Shown here: piece by piece, positions 26,209 to 34,946 of the stretch
Layout of the letters: each line of letters starts with the position of its first letter
How positions within the stretch are numbered: position 1 is the stretch's first letter
NCBI GenBank assembly: GCA_015069465.1
Contig: SVIO01000010.1
Location: forward strand, 1 to 50,086
DNA: 50,086 nt
From: Clostridiales bacterium
Lineage (GTDB): Bacteria; Bacillota; Clostridia; Christensenellales; Borkfalkiaceae
Reading direction: 5' to 3'
Program-made: the position numbers and the translations under genes
Notes under the pieces: model-generated
What the model saw: the letters and a program-made list of their open reading frames with translations, nothing else
What the model was told of the DNA's origin: nothing
Databases searched by the model: none

Positions 26209-28010
26209 TAAAGCACCGCCTTAACTATTCTTTCAATTCCATTATAATCTTTAATAATTTCAACATTATTAAAGCCTACAAGCATATTTTTTATCTCTTG
26301 GGCTTGATTTATTCCACATTCTAATAAAACTACGCCGTTATCTGTTAAATAATCTTTTACATTATTTGCAATAATTTTATAAAAATCAAAGCCATCTTCC
26401 CCACCATCAAGTGCTAAGTGTGGCTCAAAATCTTTAACTTCACATTGCAAAGTCAAAATGTCTTTGCTCATTATATAAGGTGGGTTTGAAATAATAACGT
26501 CAAACTTCTCTCCCACTAAACTATCAAACATATTGCTTTTAATAAACTTAATGTCAGCATTGTTATCCTTTGCATTTTGGCTTGCAAGTTCAAGTGCCCC
26601 GTCGCTTATATCCACGGCACAAACGCTTGCATCACTTACTTTTTTTATAGCAATTGCTATTGCACCACTTCCTGTGCATAAATCTAGCACTTTTGTTGTA
26701 GAATTTATATGTTTAAGTGCATTTTCAACCAAAATTTCAGTTTCTGGTCTTGGAATAAGCACCCTTTCATCAACTTTTATTATATAACCATAAAAGTCTG
26801 TGTTGCCTATACAATACCAAAGTGGTCTGCCTGAAATACGCTCGCTGACAATTTGATTTATTTTATCTATGTCCTTTGGCACAACTAAATCATCAGTATA
26901 AACTTGGTCCCTCTTAATACCAAGCGTTATACTCATAATCCACTCGCTTTCTGCATCTTCAGTTATACCATTTTCATTAAGTTCAAGTTTAATCTTTTCT
27001 ACAAGTTCGCTTCTTTTTGTTGGCATTACAAAATCTTTTGGCTTAATATTTGGGTAATTATCCATTTCGTAAACAGTATTAAATGAAACGATAGCAACTT
27101 CTAACATTTCATCATCAGGCTCACGAGTTGTTATCTTTTGAAGTAGCATGCCAGGTAATTTTAATGGCAAAACTAGTTTTGAGTTTGTTTTTGCAAGCAA
27201 CTTTAATAATTCATAAGAAAGTCCTGCAACAACAGGCAAAAGTGCAAGTTTTAATAGTATTCTATAAACTTTTTCTACATCAGTGCCTATTAGTCCTTCG
27301 ACAACAGCAAAAAGTAAAATGCTTATAACCATAACAAACACCATAAATGTTGTGCCACATCTATCGTGAATTTTAGAGCAAGACTTAGCATTTTCAACCG
27401 TTAAAGGCTTTCCACTTTCAAAGCAAGAAATAACTTTATGTTCTGCACCATGATACATAAAAGTTCGTTTTATATCTTTAATAAAGGAAACTAAAATAAT
27501 GTAAAGTATAAAAATTACAAGTTTTAGCCCACCTTCAATAAAGTTTTTTGCCCAAATATCAAACTTTAATTCAAATAAAGTTTCTAAGCCTCGCCTACAA
27601 AGTTGTGGCAAAAACATAAAAAGCAAAACAGCAAGACCAAGCCCTAAAATGAGCGAAAATGTTATAATAACGCTCATAATATCAACCTTAAGTTTTTTTG
27701 CAACAAACTGCTCGAACTTAGATGGCTCGGTTTCTTCGCCATACACTTCTGCAGAACGCATCAAAACCTTTGTTCCTGTAATTAAGGAACTCAGAAATGA
27801 CACAACGCCACGAACTAAAGGTAATCTTAAAAAGAAGTTTCTTTTTTGAATAGGCTTAATGCGTTTAGATTCCACACGGATAATTCCGTCTTCATCTCTG
27901 ACAGCAGTTGCCATAGCCGTTTTGCCACGCATCATAACGCCTTCTAAAACGGCTTGCCCACCAATAGAAACTTTATCTTTTTGCTTTTTTTTGCTATTTT
28001 CCTTTGACAT
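26208..28010 (-). CDS. prmC: DUF1385 (YqhQ-like) membrane protein fused to PrmC release-factor methyltransferase
   Basis: One 600-residue frame contains two proteins usually separate. Residues 10-325 are DUF1385: [13 protein letters not shown] near 17-29, several membrane spans, and YHGAEHK at 186-192. Residues 330-600 are PrmC: an N-terminal helical domain, SAM motif [11 protein letters not shown] at 442-452 and the catalytic NPPY at 509-512. PrmC methylates the GGQ glutamine of release factors. In many Clostridia the order is rpmE, DUF1385, prmC, prfA, so the fusion joins neighbours. It would tether PrmC to the membrane. No in-frame Shine-Dalgarno plus ATG near the join is obvious. Confidence 0.92.
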   Translation of the reverse strand: MSKENSKKKQKDKVSIGGQAVLEGVMMRGKTAMATAVRDEDGIIRVESKRIKPIQKRNFFLRLPLVRGVVSFLSSLITGTKVLMRSAEVYGEETEPSKFEQFVAKKLKVDIMSVIITFSLILGLGLAVLLFMFLPQLCRRGLETLFELKFDIWAKNFIEGGLKLVIFILYIILVSFIKDIKRTFMYHGAEHKVISCFESGKPLTVENAKSCSKIHDRCGTTFMVFVMVISILLFAVVEGLIGTDVEKVYRILLKLALLPVVAGLSYELLKLLAKTNSKLVLPLKLPGMLLQKITTREPDDEMLEVAIVSFNTVYEMDNYPNIKPKDFVMPTKRSELVEKIKLELNENGITEDAESEWIMSITLGIKRDQVYTDDLVVPKDIDKINQIVSERISGRPLWYCIGNTDFYGYIIKVDERVLIPRPETEILVENALKHINSTTKVLDLCTGSGAIAIAIKKVSDASVCAVDISDGALELASQNAKDNNADIKFIKSNMFDSLVGEKFDVIISNPPYIMSKDILTLQCEVKDFEPHLALDGGEDGFDFYKIIANNVKDYLTDNGVVLLECGINQAQEIKNMLVGFNNVEIIKDYNGIERIVKAVL

Positions 28011-28049
28011 TTAATGATATAACCTACCCAAAAAGCCTAATTTTGATTA

Positions 28050-28084
28050 TAAAAAAGGCTTTAAGAATATACTCTTAAAGCCTT
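28050..28084 (-). terminator. Terminator after rpmE
   Basis: AAGGCTTTAAGA (28055-28066) pairs with TCTTAAAGCCTT (28073-28084). On the minus strand a T run follows, 14 bases after the rpmE stop. Confidence 0.88.
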
Positions 28085-28097
28085 GCAATATAGCGAA

Positions 28098-28307
28098 CTA
28101 TTTTGCTTTGCCATATCTCTTGTTGAATTTATCAACACGGCCACCGGTATCAACCAACTTTTGTTTGCCTGTAAAGAAAGGATGACATTTACTGCAAATA
28201 TCTACCTTAATTACATCGCCCTTTTTAGTTGAACCTGTTTTAAAAGTTTCACCACAAGCGCAAACAACTGTCACTTCATGATAATCTGGATGTATAGATT
28301 CTTTCAT
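28098..28307 (-). CDS. rpmE: 50S ribosomal protein L31, zinc-binding type
   Basis: The 69-residue protein has the bacterial L31 pattern IHPDYHEV, two cysteine pairs (C16/C18 and C37/C40) that make the zinc-binding form, HPFFTGKQK and VDKFNKRY near the end. GAGGTG precedes the ATG. It has a strong promoter and its own terminator. The retained cysteines mean it is the zinc-dependent rather than the zinc-independent paralogue. Confidence 0.96.
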   Translation of the reverse strand: MKESIHPDYHEVTVVCACGETFKTGSTKKGDVIKVDICSKCHPFFTGKQKLVDTGGRVDKFNKRYGKAK

Positions 28308-28337
28308 AGCGCACCTCTTTTACTAATTTACCAAGTT

Positions 28338-28366
28338 ATTATATTATATTTTCTTAAGATAGTCAA
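28338..28366 (-). promoter_or_regulatory. Promoter of rpmE
   Basis: On the minus strand, TTGACT (28366-28361) and TATAAT (28343-28338) are 17 bases apart, close to the sigma-A consensus. Confidence 0.85.
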
Positions 28367-28432
28367 ACATATTTAAGCATATTTACAAAAAAAAGCAAAA
28401 ACTTTTAATTATACTTAAGTAGCGAGATTTAC

Positions 28433-28461
28433 TTGATTTTTTTTTGTTTTTATAATATAAT
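28433..28461 (+). promoter_or_regulatory. Promoter of the dehydrogenase-like gene
   Basis: TTGATT (28433-28438) and TATAAT (28456-28461) are separated by 17 bases. It diverges from the rpmE promoter about 70 bases away. Confidence 0.75.
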
Positions 28462-28490
28462 GGTTAAAATTTTTGTTTTATGGAGATTAC

Positions 28491-29504
28491 ATGAAAGGTT
28501 GGAAAATTACTGCCCCTTCTACCGTTTCGGAGCAAGAAATAGTTGAAACAGCAGATTCTAGCGCTCTTTCTAAGGTAAAAATTACCAAAGCGCTTATCAC
28601 TTTATCTGATGTTTTAAGTTTTAAGGGTGAAATTGAATCTAACAATGTTGTCTTAGGCAGGGCTGGAATCGGCATTGTTGCAGAAGCCGGCGCAAACCTT
28701 TTTGGTTTAGAAAAAGGTCAATATGTTTATGTCGAAGCACACAAATCTTGCGCAGAGTGTTATAATTGCAAAAGTGGACTTTCTAAATGTTCAAACATGC
28801 AAATTGCTGGCGAAGATTACGATGGCTTTTTAAGAGACTTTGTATCTAGTCCACCAGAAAAACTTTTTGTTTTGCCTGAAAGCGTGCCAAAACTAGATGC
28901 TCTTTTTATTAAGGACATTTCGCTTGCCATTGCCGTTGTTGATAAACTCGGCATACAAAAAGGCGACTATGTTGCTATTGTTGGTGCAAATGATTTTGGC
29001 AATATTTTAGCACAACTTTTAATTTATTACCAAGCAGTCCCTATCGTTATGACAATTAACGAAGAAGACTATAAAATTGCTAAAGATTCCGGCATTTATT
29101 ATGTTCTAGGTCAAGAAGATAACTGGAATAAAGAAGTTATGGCAATCACTAGTGGAAGACTTACAAAAAGCGTTGTTTATATTTCAGATTGTAATATCCC
29201 TATTGCAAAGGCATTTGCTCTTGCTTCTCATAACGCAAGTGTGGCTTTTACAGGAACTTCTTATAAAAATAATGCAGTTTCTTTTTCACAAGCAATCAAA
29301 AAACAACTTAATATTTTGTGTATAAACGGTGGTTTTGAAAATACGGCAGCAAGCATAAATCTTCTTGCAAACAAGGCTATTAACCTATCTCACCTAAAAC
29401 TTGACACATCTACTTATGATGCAGTTCCTGCTACATTAAATAAGATGAGTGAAATGCTAGATAGCGATGGAAAAATCTATCAAACAGTTGTCGATTTAAT
29501 TTAA
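28491..29504 (+). CDS. Zinc-type alcohol dehydrogenase-like protein lacking catalytic zinc ligands
   Basis: The 337-residue protein follows the medium-chain dehydrogenase layout: a GroES-like N-domain, a structural-zinc lobe with C87, C90, C93 and C100, and a Rossmann domain. The catalytic positions are lost: the usual CGSD region reads ITLSDVL (36-42) and the usual GHE reads GRAG (56-59). The cofactor loop reads GANDFGN instead of GxGxxG. It may be a non-zinc reductase or a binding protein; no substrate can be named. ATG 28491 is preceded by GGAG at a six-base spacing. The gene is alone with its own promoter and terminator. Confidence 0.75.
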   Translation: MKGWKITAPSTVSEQEIVETADSSALSKVKITKALITLSDVLSFKGEIESNNVVLGRAGIGIVAEAGANLFGLEKGQYVYVEAHKSCAECYNCKSGLSKCSNMQIAGEDYDGFLRDFVSSPPEKLFVLPESVPKLDALFIKDISLAIAVVDKLGIQKGDYVAIVGANDFGNILAQLLIYYQAVPIVMTINEEDYKIAKDSGIYYVLGQEDNWNKEVMAITSGRLTKSVVYISDCNIPIAKAFALASHNASVAFTGTSYKNNAVSFSQAIKKQLNILCINGGFENTAASINLLANKAINLSHLKLDTSTYDAVPATLNKMSEMLDSDGKIYQTVVDLI

Positions 29505-29541
29505 TTTATTTAAAAATGTAATATAAACATTATATAAAAAC

Positions 29542-29570
29542 AAAAGGGTGCAAAATTGCACCCTTTTTTA
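29542..29570. terminator. Bidirectional terminator between the dehydrogenase-like gene and spoVM
   Basis: AAAGGGTGCAA and TTGCACCCTTT form a stem with T runs on both strands. It serves the dehydrogenase-like gene on the plus strand and spoVM on the minus strand, whose stop is five bases away. Confidence 0.85.
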
Positions 29571-29574
29571 TGTT

Positions 29575-29655
29575 TTATTCTCTGCACTTTTTATTAAATA
29601 TAAGCCGTAAAATACCTCTAATTATCCTTGGTGGTTTTACACAACAAATTCTCAT
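29575..29655 (-). CDS. spoVM: Stage V sporulation protein M, 26 residues
   Basis: The frame encodes exactly 26 residues, the length of Bacillus SpoVM. The core VKPPRIIRGILRLIF lines up with IKLPKFLGGIVRAML of that protein, keeping K7, P9, a basic residue at 10, G14, I15 and R17, and an acidic end. SpoVM is an amphipathic helix that marks the convex forespore membrane and recruits SpoIVA for coat assembly. Position also fits: in Bacillus spoVM follows rsgA, rpe and thiN, and here it follows rsgA and rpe. GAGGTG sits six bases before the ATG. Ungapped likeness is moderate, so the call leans on length, motif and synteny together. Confidence 0.82.
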   Translation of the reverse strand: MRICCVKPPRIIRGILRLIFNKKCRE

Positions 29656-29694
29656 AAAAAACACCTCACATAATCATTATATGCAAGGCGTTTT
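29656..29694 (-). promoter_or_regulatory. Hairpin with internal -10 element that buries the spoVM ribosome-binding site
   Basis: On the minus strand the 15 bases at 29694-29680 pair fully, with three G-U pairs, with 29672-29658 around a seven-base loop; a T run follows. The right arm contains the spoVM GAGGTG. The left arm and loop hold CATATAAT (29683-29676), so RNA begun there would lack the left arm. It can act as the rpe terminator and as a block on translation of read-through RNA. Confidence 0.6.
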
Positions 29695-29740
29695 AATTTT
29701 TGTTATATTAGAACATAAATACATATAGTTTTATTGTTTT

Positions 29741-30397
29741 TTAAATTTCTCTTAATTCTCTAATAATTTTTGCTCTATCGATTTGATTAAATATTGTGCT
29801 ACCAGCAACGATAACGTTTGCGCCAGCATCTTTAACAAGTCTTACGTTTTCTTTAGTAATACCACCATCGATTTCAAGGTCAATATCCTTGCCAGTGCTA
29901 TCGATAAGTTTTCTAGCCTCAGCAATCTTTGGAAGAACGTCTGGAATAAACTTTTGACCACCAAATCCAGGATATACGCTCATTAATAAAAGCATATCGC
30001 AATATTCGATAACGTTTTCAATTTTTTCAACAGGCGTGTCTGGGTTAATAACTGCGCCACATTTAACACCTAAATCTTTGATTGCAAGAAGTGTTTCTTT
30101 TAATTTATCACCACACGCTTCATAATGAACAGTGATAATATCAGCGCCAGCATTTGCGAATTGCTTGATGTAATTCCAAGGATTTACAATCATTAAATGA
30201 GCATCAAAAGTTGCCTTGCTATAAGGTCTAACTTCTTGAATAAATTTAGGCCCAAAAGAAATATTCTTTACAAAACTTCCGTCCATAACATCAAGGTGCA
30301 AAACATCTGCGCCGTCTTTTGTAATTTGTTCGATTTCTTGTCCTGCCCTTGCAAAGTCTGCAGACAAAATTGATGGGGCAATTTTAATTTTTCTCAT
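29741..30397 (-). CDS. rpe: Ribulose-phosphate 3-epimerase
   Basis: The 218-residue TIM-barrel enzyme has the family marks IAPSILSADF at the N-terminus, HLDVMDGSFV with the metal-binding aspartate and histidine, DAHLMI, VNPGFGGQ-like YPGFGGQKF, and DGGI. It interconverts ribulose 5-phosphate and xylulose 5-phosphate. AGGAGA eight bases before ATG 30397 sets the start; the longer frame from 30424 lacks a site and would overlap rsgA more. The 14-base overlap with rsgA implies coupling, as in the Bacillus cpgA-rpe pair. Confidence 0.95.
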   Translation of the reverse strand: MRKIKIAPSILSADFARAGQEIEQITKDGADVLHLDVMDGSFVKNISFGPKFIQEVRPYSKATFDAHLMIVNPWNYIKQFANAGADIITVHYEACGDKLKETLLAIKDLGVKCGAVINPDTPVEKIENVIEYCDMLLLMSVYPGFGGQKFIPDVLPKIAEARKLIDSTGKDIDLEIDGGITKENVRLVKDAGANVIVAGSTIFNQIDRAKIIRELREI

Positions 30398-31241
30398 AAA
30401 TAATTCTCCTATTTTGTAATTCATTATAAATTTCTATATATCTTTGATAGCGCTGTTTTGATAGAGCGCCACTTTCAACCAACTGTTTAACCTTACATTG
30501 TGGCTCGTTTATATGCGTACAACCACGGAACTTGCATTCCGATGCAACATTTACATATTCTGGATAAAATGAAGGGATTTCTTTTGCACTTACATTTGCA
30601 TCTATTGTGGCAAACCCAGGCGAATCGATAATTTTGATGTTTTCCACTTCAAATATCTCAGAACGGGTTGTCGTATGTCTTCCCCTTTCTATCTTTTCGC
30701 TTAAATCACCAACCTTTAGTTCAAAACCAAACATTACATTTATAATTGATGATTTTCCAACGGCACTTTGACCAGCAAGCACAGAAAGTTTGTTTTCTAA
30801 AATCTTTTTTAGTTCATCTATTCCTTGACCCGACTTTGCACACACTTGCAAGATTTTTATGTCAAGGTTTGAATATTCCGACAATATTTCTTGATAGACA
30901 TCACTTTCAATATCGCTTTTGTTTACAACAATATAAAAATCTACCCCTTCTTTTACGGCATTTATATATAACTTATCAAGAAGATAATAGTCTGGCTTTG
31001 GCTTAGGCGAAACAACGGCAACAATGTTATCAACGTTGCTTACATTTGGCCTAACAAACCTACTTGTTCTCTCTTTTACCGAAACTATAGTATCTTTATC
31101 GACTTCTACAAAATCGCCAACCAAAATTTCGTTATTATTAAGTTTTAATAGTCCACGAGCGCCACATCTAATAAGTTCATCGCCTATTTTTACAAAATAT
31201 TTATTAGAATGCACTCTATAAACTTGCCCTAATCTATTCAT
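30384..31241 (-). CDS. rsgA: Ribosome small subunit-dependent GTPase RsgA
   Basis: The protein of about 285 residues has an N-terminal OB fold, then a circularly permuted GTPase in which NKSD (G4, near 108) precedes the P-loop GQSAVGKSS (G1, near 158) and DSPGF (G3), and a C-terminal zinc knuckle with CKFRGCTHINEPQC. RsgA checks late 30S subunit assembly. ATG 31241 is taken as start; an in-frame GTG lies six bases upstream. It overlaps rlmN by eight bases. The phosphatase/kinase pair prpC-prkC that separates these genes in Bacillus is absent. Confidence 0.95.
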   Translation of the reverse strand: MNRLGQVYRVHSNKYFVKIGDELIRCGARGLLKLNNNEILVGDFVEVDKDTIVSVKERTSRFVRPNVSNVDNIVAVVSPKPKPDYYLLDKLYINAVKEGVDFYIVVNKSDIESDVYQEILSEYSNLDIKILQVCAKSGQGIDELKKILENKLSVLAGQSAVGKSSIINVMFGFELKVGDLSEKIERGRHTTTRSEIFEVENIKIIDSPGFATIDANVSAKEIPSFYPEYVNVASECKFRGCTHINEPQCKVKQLVESGALSKQRYQRYIEIYNELQNRRIIYEKN

Positions 31242-32280
31242 TTTCACTTAAATATCTCTGTCTAAGTTGACCACAAGCGCCATCAATATCTTCGCCCATT
31301 TTTCTTCTAACGGTTGCAGAAAGCCCTGCCTTTTCTAACACGCCCATAAACCTATAGGCTTCTTTATCAGTGCCACTTTTAAGATTGTTTTCTTTAACTT
31401 CATTTAGCCTTATTAAATTTATGTGACAAGGTCTACCTTTTAATAAACTTATAAGTGCTTCTGCGTGAGCACTGGTATCGTTTTCGCCTTTTATTAAAAC
31501 ATATTCAAAAATATATCTTCTGCCTGTTTTTTCAAAGTAATTTGAACAAGCATCTAATATTTGACTAATTTTATAAGTTTTTGCGATAGGCATGATTTTT
31601 TGCCTTTCTTCATCAAATGGAGAGTGGAGTGATATCGTTAAGTTTACCGACACATTTTCATTTGCTAATTCATACATTTTTGGGACTATTCCAGATGTAG
31701 ACAAACTTATGTTTCTTTGGCTTATATTTATGCCGTTTTTTTCTGAAACCAATCTTAAAAACTTAACCGTGTTATCATAATTATCAAGTGGCTCGCCACT
31801 GCCCATAAGAACTATATTTATAATCTTGCGATTTTCGCCCAACGCACCACCTAAAAACTTATTTACACATATAACTTCGCCTAAAATTTCGCCTGCCTCT
31901 AGGTTTCTAACAAGTCCATTTAGACCAGAAGCACAGAACACGCATCTCATTCTACAGCCAACCTGTGTTGAAATACAAAGTGAATATCCGTGATTATATT
32001 TCATTAAAACGCCTTCTACAACGTTTCCATCACGGAGTGCAAACAAAAACTTCATTGTGCCATCAACCGATTGCAAATGTTTAATTATTCTTACAGGTTG
32101 AGCATCATAACTCTCGATTAGTTTTTCTCTAAAAACTTTAGATAAGTCGGTCATGTCGTTAAACTCAAGACCTAAATGCAACGACCTAAAAATTTGACCT
32201 GCACGAAATTTCTTTTCGCCAAGCGATAATATTAAGTTTTCAAGTTCAGCATAACTGAAATTTAATAAACACTCTTTCAA
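31234..32280 (-). CDS. rlmN: Dual-specificity rRNA/tRNA adenine-C2 methyltransferase RlmN
   Basis: The 348-residue radical-SAM enzyme has the CxxxCxxC cluster C109, C113, C116 (CRMRCVFC), the SAM-binding GSGEPLDNYDN, and the C-terminal cysteine C336 (GACGQL) that forms the covalent intermediate. RlmN methylates A2503 of 23S rRNA and A37 of some tRNAs. It starts one base after rsmB ends. Cfr, a resistance paralogue, is less likely given the housekeeping operon. Confidence 0.95.
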   Translation of the reverse strand: MKECLLNFSYAELENLILSLGEKKFRAGQIFRSLHLGLEFNDMTDLSKVFREKLIESYDAQPVRIIKHLQSVDGTMKFLFALRDGNVVEGVLMKYNHGYSLCISTQVGCRMRCVFCASGLNGLVRNLEAGEILGEVICVNKFLGGALGENRKIINIVLMGSGEPLDNYDNTVKFLRLVSEKNGINISQRNISLSTSGIVPKMYELANENVSVNLTISLHSPFDEERQKIMPIAKTYKISQILDACSNYFEKTGRRYIFEYVLIKGENDTSAHAEALISLLKGRPCHINLIRLNEVKENNLKSGTDKEAYRFMGVLEKAGLSATVRRKMGEDIDGACGQLRQRYLSENE

Positions 32281-32281
32281 T

Positions 32282-33526
32282 TTATTTCACTCTCTTTAGT
32301 TTTGCCACGTAAAAACCTAATCCACCTGATATATCTGGCAAAAATAGGTTTGTTCCCATAATATTTTGGTGGTTTAGTTTACTATTTATCTCACATATTT
32401 CAAAGTCATTATTTTGACTTAAAAATGCTTTTATTATCTCTATATTTTCACTGCTAAATATTGAACAAGTTGAATAGTATAGGTGTCCACCCTTTTTAAC
32501 GTAACGGCACGCCGTTTTAAGTATTGAAAGTTGCTCAATATTTAACTCTTTTATATTTGTTTCTTCTCTATTTAATTTAATGTCTGGGTTATCGTTTACA
32601 ACACCTATTCCACTACAAGGCACATCGCATAGAACTGCTGAAAAATAGCTTTCATACTTCTTGTCAAAAACCTTTGCATCTCTTTGCTCTGGAATAATAT
32701 TTTGGCAGTTCATACGCTCCATATATTCTTTAATAAGATTAACTCTATGCTCATGAATATCCCAAGAGTAAACTTTATCAAACTTATGAGAAAGCCTTAT
32801 ACTTTTGCCACCCGGAGCGCTACAACAATCTAGAAGATTTTCGCCCTTTTCCACAACATCGCAAATAGCAACCGAGCCAAGTGCTTGATAGGTATATATG
32901 CCTAAATCATAATCGGCATTTCTAACAAAATTTTTGGCTAAAAACACGTTTTCAAAAGGTGTAGTTTCAAACTCAACCCCTAAATCTTTTAAGTATTTTT
33001 CCCCATCAGTTTGATAAAAAGATAAGCAAGTTTTCTCGTTTTTAGCACTTAAAATTTGTTCTAAACGCTCAACACCAAAGTCTTTTTCTAGTTCTTTTAT
33101 TGCAAAAAGTGGATAAGAATATTTTACTGATAAATTCTCAAATCTATCTTTTGGCAAAGTAAACTCAGTTTTAATAAATTTTCTTAAAAATGCATTTACA
33201 AATGCACTTGCGCCACCTTTACCTAGTTTTTTTGTAAGTTCAACTGCATTTTTTGTTACAGCATACTCTTTTTTGCCTAGATATTTAATGGCATACATTG
33301 AAATTTTTAATATCGTTCTAATTACTAGTTTTGGTGACTTTTCAGTTAGGTAATCTATGTAGTAACTTAGTTCGATATCTTTATCTAAAACACCATAACA
33401 AGTTTTAACTATAAGCGCACGATTTTTTTCTTCAATAAACGTGCCGTTTATGGCTTGTTTTATATAAGAATTTTGGCTATAAACTTTATTTAGTATTTGA
33501 TAACAGTCATAAAAATAGTTTATCAT
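32282..33526 (-). CDS. rsmB: 16S rRNA (cytosine-967-C5)-methyltransferase RsmB
   Basis: The 414-residue protein has an N-terminal NusB-like RNA-binding domain (about 1-130) and a C-terminal methyltransferase with LLDCCSAPGGKS near 231-242, PCSG at 303-306 and the catalytic C354 in YYSTCS. It makes m5C967 in 16S rRNA. It overlaps fmt by four bases, and rlmN follows after one base. The order def-fmt-rsmB-rlmN is typical of Firmicutes. Confidence 0.95.
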   Translation of the reverse strand: MINYFYDCYQILNKVYSQNSYIKQAINGTFIEEKNRALIVKTCYGVLDKDIELSYYIDYLTEKSPKLVIRTILKISMYAIKYLGKKEYAVTKNAVELTKKLGKGGASAFVNAFLRKFIKTEFTLPKDRFENLSVKYSYPLFAIKELEKDFGVERLEQILSAKNEKTCLSFYQTDGEKYLKDLGVEFETTPFENVFLAKNFVRNADYDLGIYTYQALGSVAICDVVEKGENLLDCCSAPGGKSIRLSHKFDKVYSWDIHEHRVNLIKEYMERMNCQNIIPEQRDAKVFDKKYESYFSAVLCDVPCSGIGVVNDNPDIKLNREETNIKELNIEQLSILKTACRYVKKGGHLYYSTCSIFSSENIEIIKAFLSQNNDFEICEINSKLNHQNIMGTNLFLPDISGGLGFYVAKLKRVK

Positions 33527-34443
33527 TTACCAAAATCCTCTCCAACCGAAATTTTATTTCCACGCAAAAAGTCGGCTATATTCATAGGTTTTCCACCTGC
33601 TTTTTGAACAATTTTAAGTTCAACAGACTTTTCGCCACACCCTATGACAAGTGAATTATCGGCCTTTATTACCTTACCTGCTTGGCCACTCAAATCACTT
33701 TCAATAGCCTTGTAAATTTTGAAAGGGTTTGCTTCAAACATGGTAAATGCTGTTGGCATAGGATTAAAAGCACGAATTTGACAAACAACTTCTTTTGCAC
33801 TCTTTGTCCAATCAATTTTTGCCATTTGCTTGTCTATAATTTTTGTGTACGATGCATTTTCATCATCTTGTTTAATGAATTTTGCTTTCTTCTCTATAAT
33901 TGATGGCAAGGTTTTTATCAAAAGGTCAGCACCTAAAATAGATAACCTATCAAAAAGTTCTCCACAAGTTTCGCCATCTAAAATGTCTATTTTTTCTTGG
34001 GATATTATATCGCCCGTATCAATGCCGACATCGGTTTTCATAATGGTTATTCCCGTCTCGGTTTCGCCGTTTAGAATTGCATAGTGAATAGGCGATGCAC
34101 CACGATATTTAGGTAAAAGTGATGCGTGAATATTTATAACTCCAAGTGGCGCAATATCCAAAATTTCTTTGGATAAAATCTGACCAAAAGCACATGTAAT
34201 CATAAGGTCTGGCTTTAATGCTTTTAGGTCTTCTAAACCTTCAAGTCGTATTTTATCGTATTGTAAAACCTTAATGCCTTTAGACAAAGCAAATTGTTTT
34301 ACAGGTGGAGCAGTTAAAATCTGTTTCCTACCAACAGGTTTATCTTTGTTTGTGATAACAGCAACGACATCGTAACCATTTTCTATCAATTTTTCAAGTG
34401 GTTTTATGGCAAAATCAGGCGTGCCTAAATATATTATTCTCAT
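33523..34443 (-). CDS. fmt: Methionyl-tRNA formyltransferase
   Basis: The 306-residue enzyme begins MRIIYLGTPDFA and has HASLLPKYRGASPIHYAILNG, containing the formyl-tetrahydrofolate site. A C-terminal OB-type tRNA-binding domain follows. It formylates initiator Met-tRNA. An in-frame GTG one codon earlier (34446) overlaps the def stop; ATG 34443 with AAGG nine bases upstream is preferred. Its place between def and rsmB is standard. Confidence 0.95.
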   Translation of the reverse strand: MRIIYLGTPDFAIKPLEKLIENGYDVVAVITNKDKPVGRKQILTAPPVKQFALSKGIKVLQYDKIRLEGLEDLKALKPDLMITCAFGQILSKEILDIAPLGVINIHASLLPKYRGASPIHYAILNGETETGITIMKTDVGIDTGDIISQEKIDILDGETCGELFDRLSILGADLLIKTLPSIIEKKAKFIKQDDENASYTKIIDKQMAKIDWTKSAKEVVCQIRAFNPMPTAFTMFEANPFKIYKAIESDLSGQAGKVIKADNSLVIGCGEKSVELKIVQKAGGKPMNIADFLRGNKISVGEDFGK

Positions 34444-34445
34444 CA

Positions 34446-34904
34446 CTAACGACCTTCTTCTTGAAGATTTGTGGCTTTATCAACATAAATTATTCCATCT
34501 AAATGGTCATATTCATGACAAAATGCACGGGCAAGGAAGCCTTTTGCATTTACCTTAAATAGCTTTCCGAACCTATCAAAGGCTTCTACTGTAACACTAT
34601 AAGGTCTTTTAACTGAGCCATACTTTCCTCTAACAGAAAGGCAACCTTCTTCGCCATCTTGACTGCCACTTTTACTTACGATTTTAGGGTTTACACACTC
34701 AAAATATTCACCATCAACCGAAACGACAAATACCCTTCTTAAAACGCCAACTTGTGGTGCGGCAAGCCCTGCGCCATTTGCCTTTATAAGAGTATCTTTC
34801 ATATCATCTAAAAGTTCGTGAAGTTTTTGGTCAAAAGCCGTTACTTCAAAACTTTTTTTTCTAAGTGTTTCATCGCCAAGTTGTAAAATATTTCTAATTG
34901 CCAT
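34446..34904 (-). CDS. def: Peptide deformylase
   Basis: The 152-residue metalloenzyme has all three family motifs: GAGLAAPQVG near 44-53, EEGCLS with metal ligand C88, and HEYDH with H130, E131 and H134. It removes the formyl group from nascent chains, working with Fmt encoded next door. Length and motif order match the bacterial type. It follows priA by about 40 bases. Confidence 0.96.
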   Translation of the reverse strand: MAIRNILQLGDETLRKKSFEVTAFDQKLHELLDDMKDTLIKANGAGLAAPQVGVLRRVFVVSVDGEYFECVNPKIVSKSGSQDGEEGCLSVRGKYGSVKRPYSVTVEAFDRFGKLFKVNAKGFLARAFCHEYDHLDGIIYVDKATNLQEEGR

Positions 34905-34946
34905 AATTACCTCTAAAACTTTTATCTATCTAAATTTTTGTTTGTT

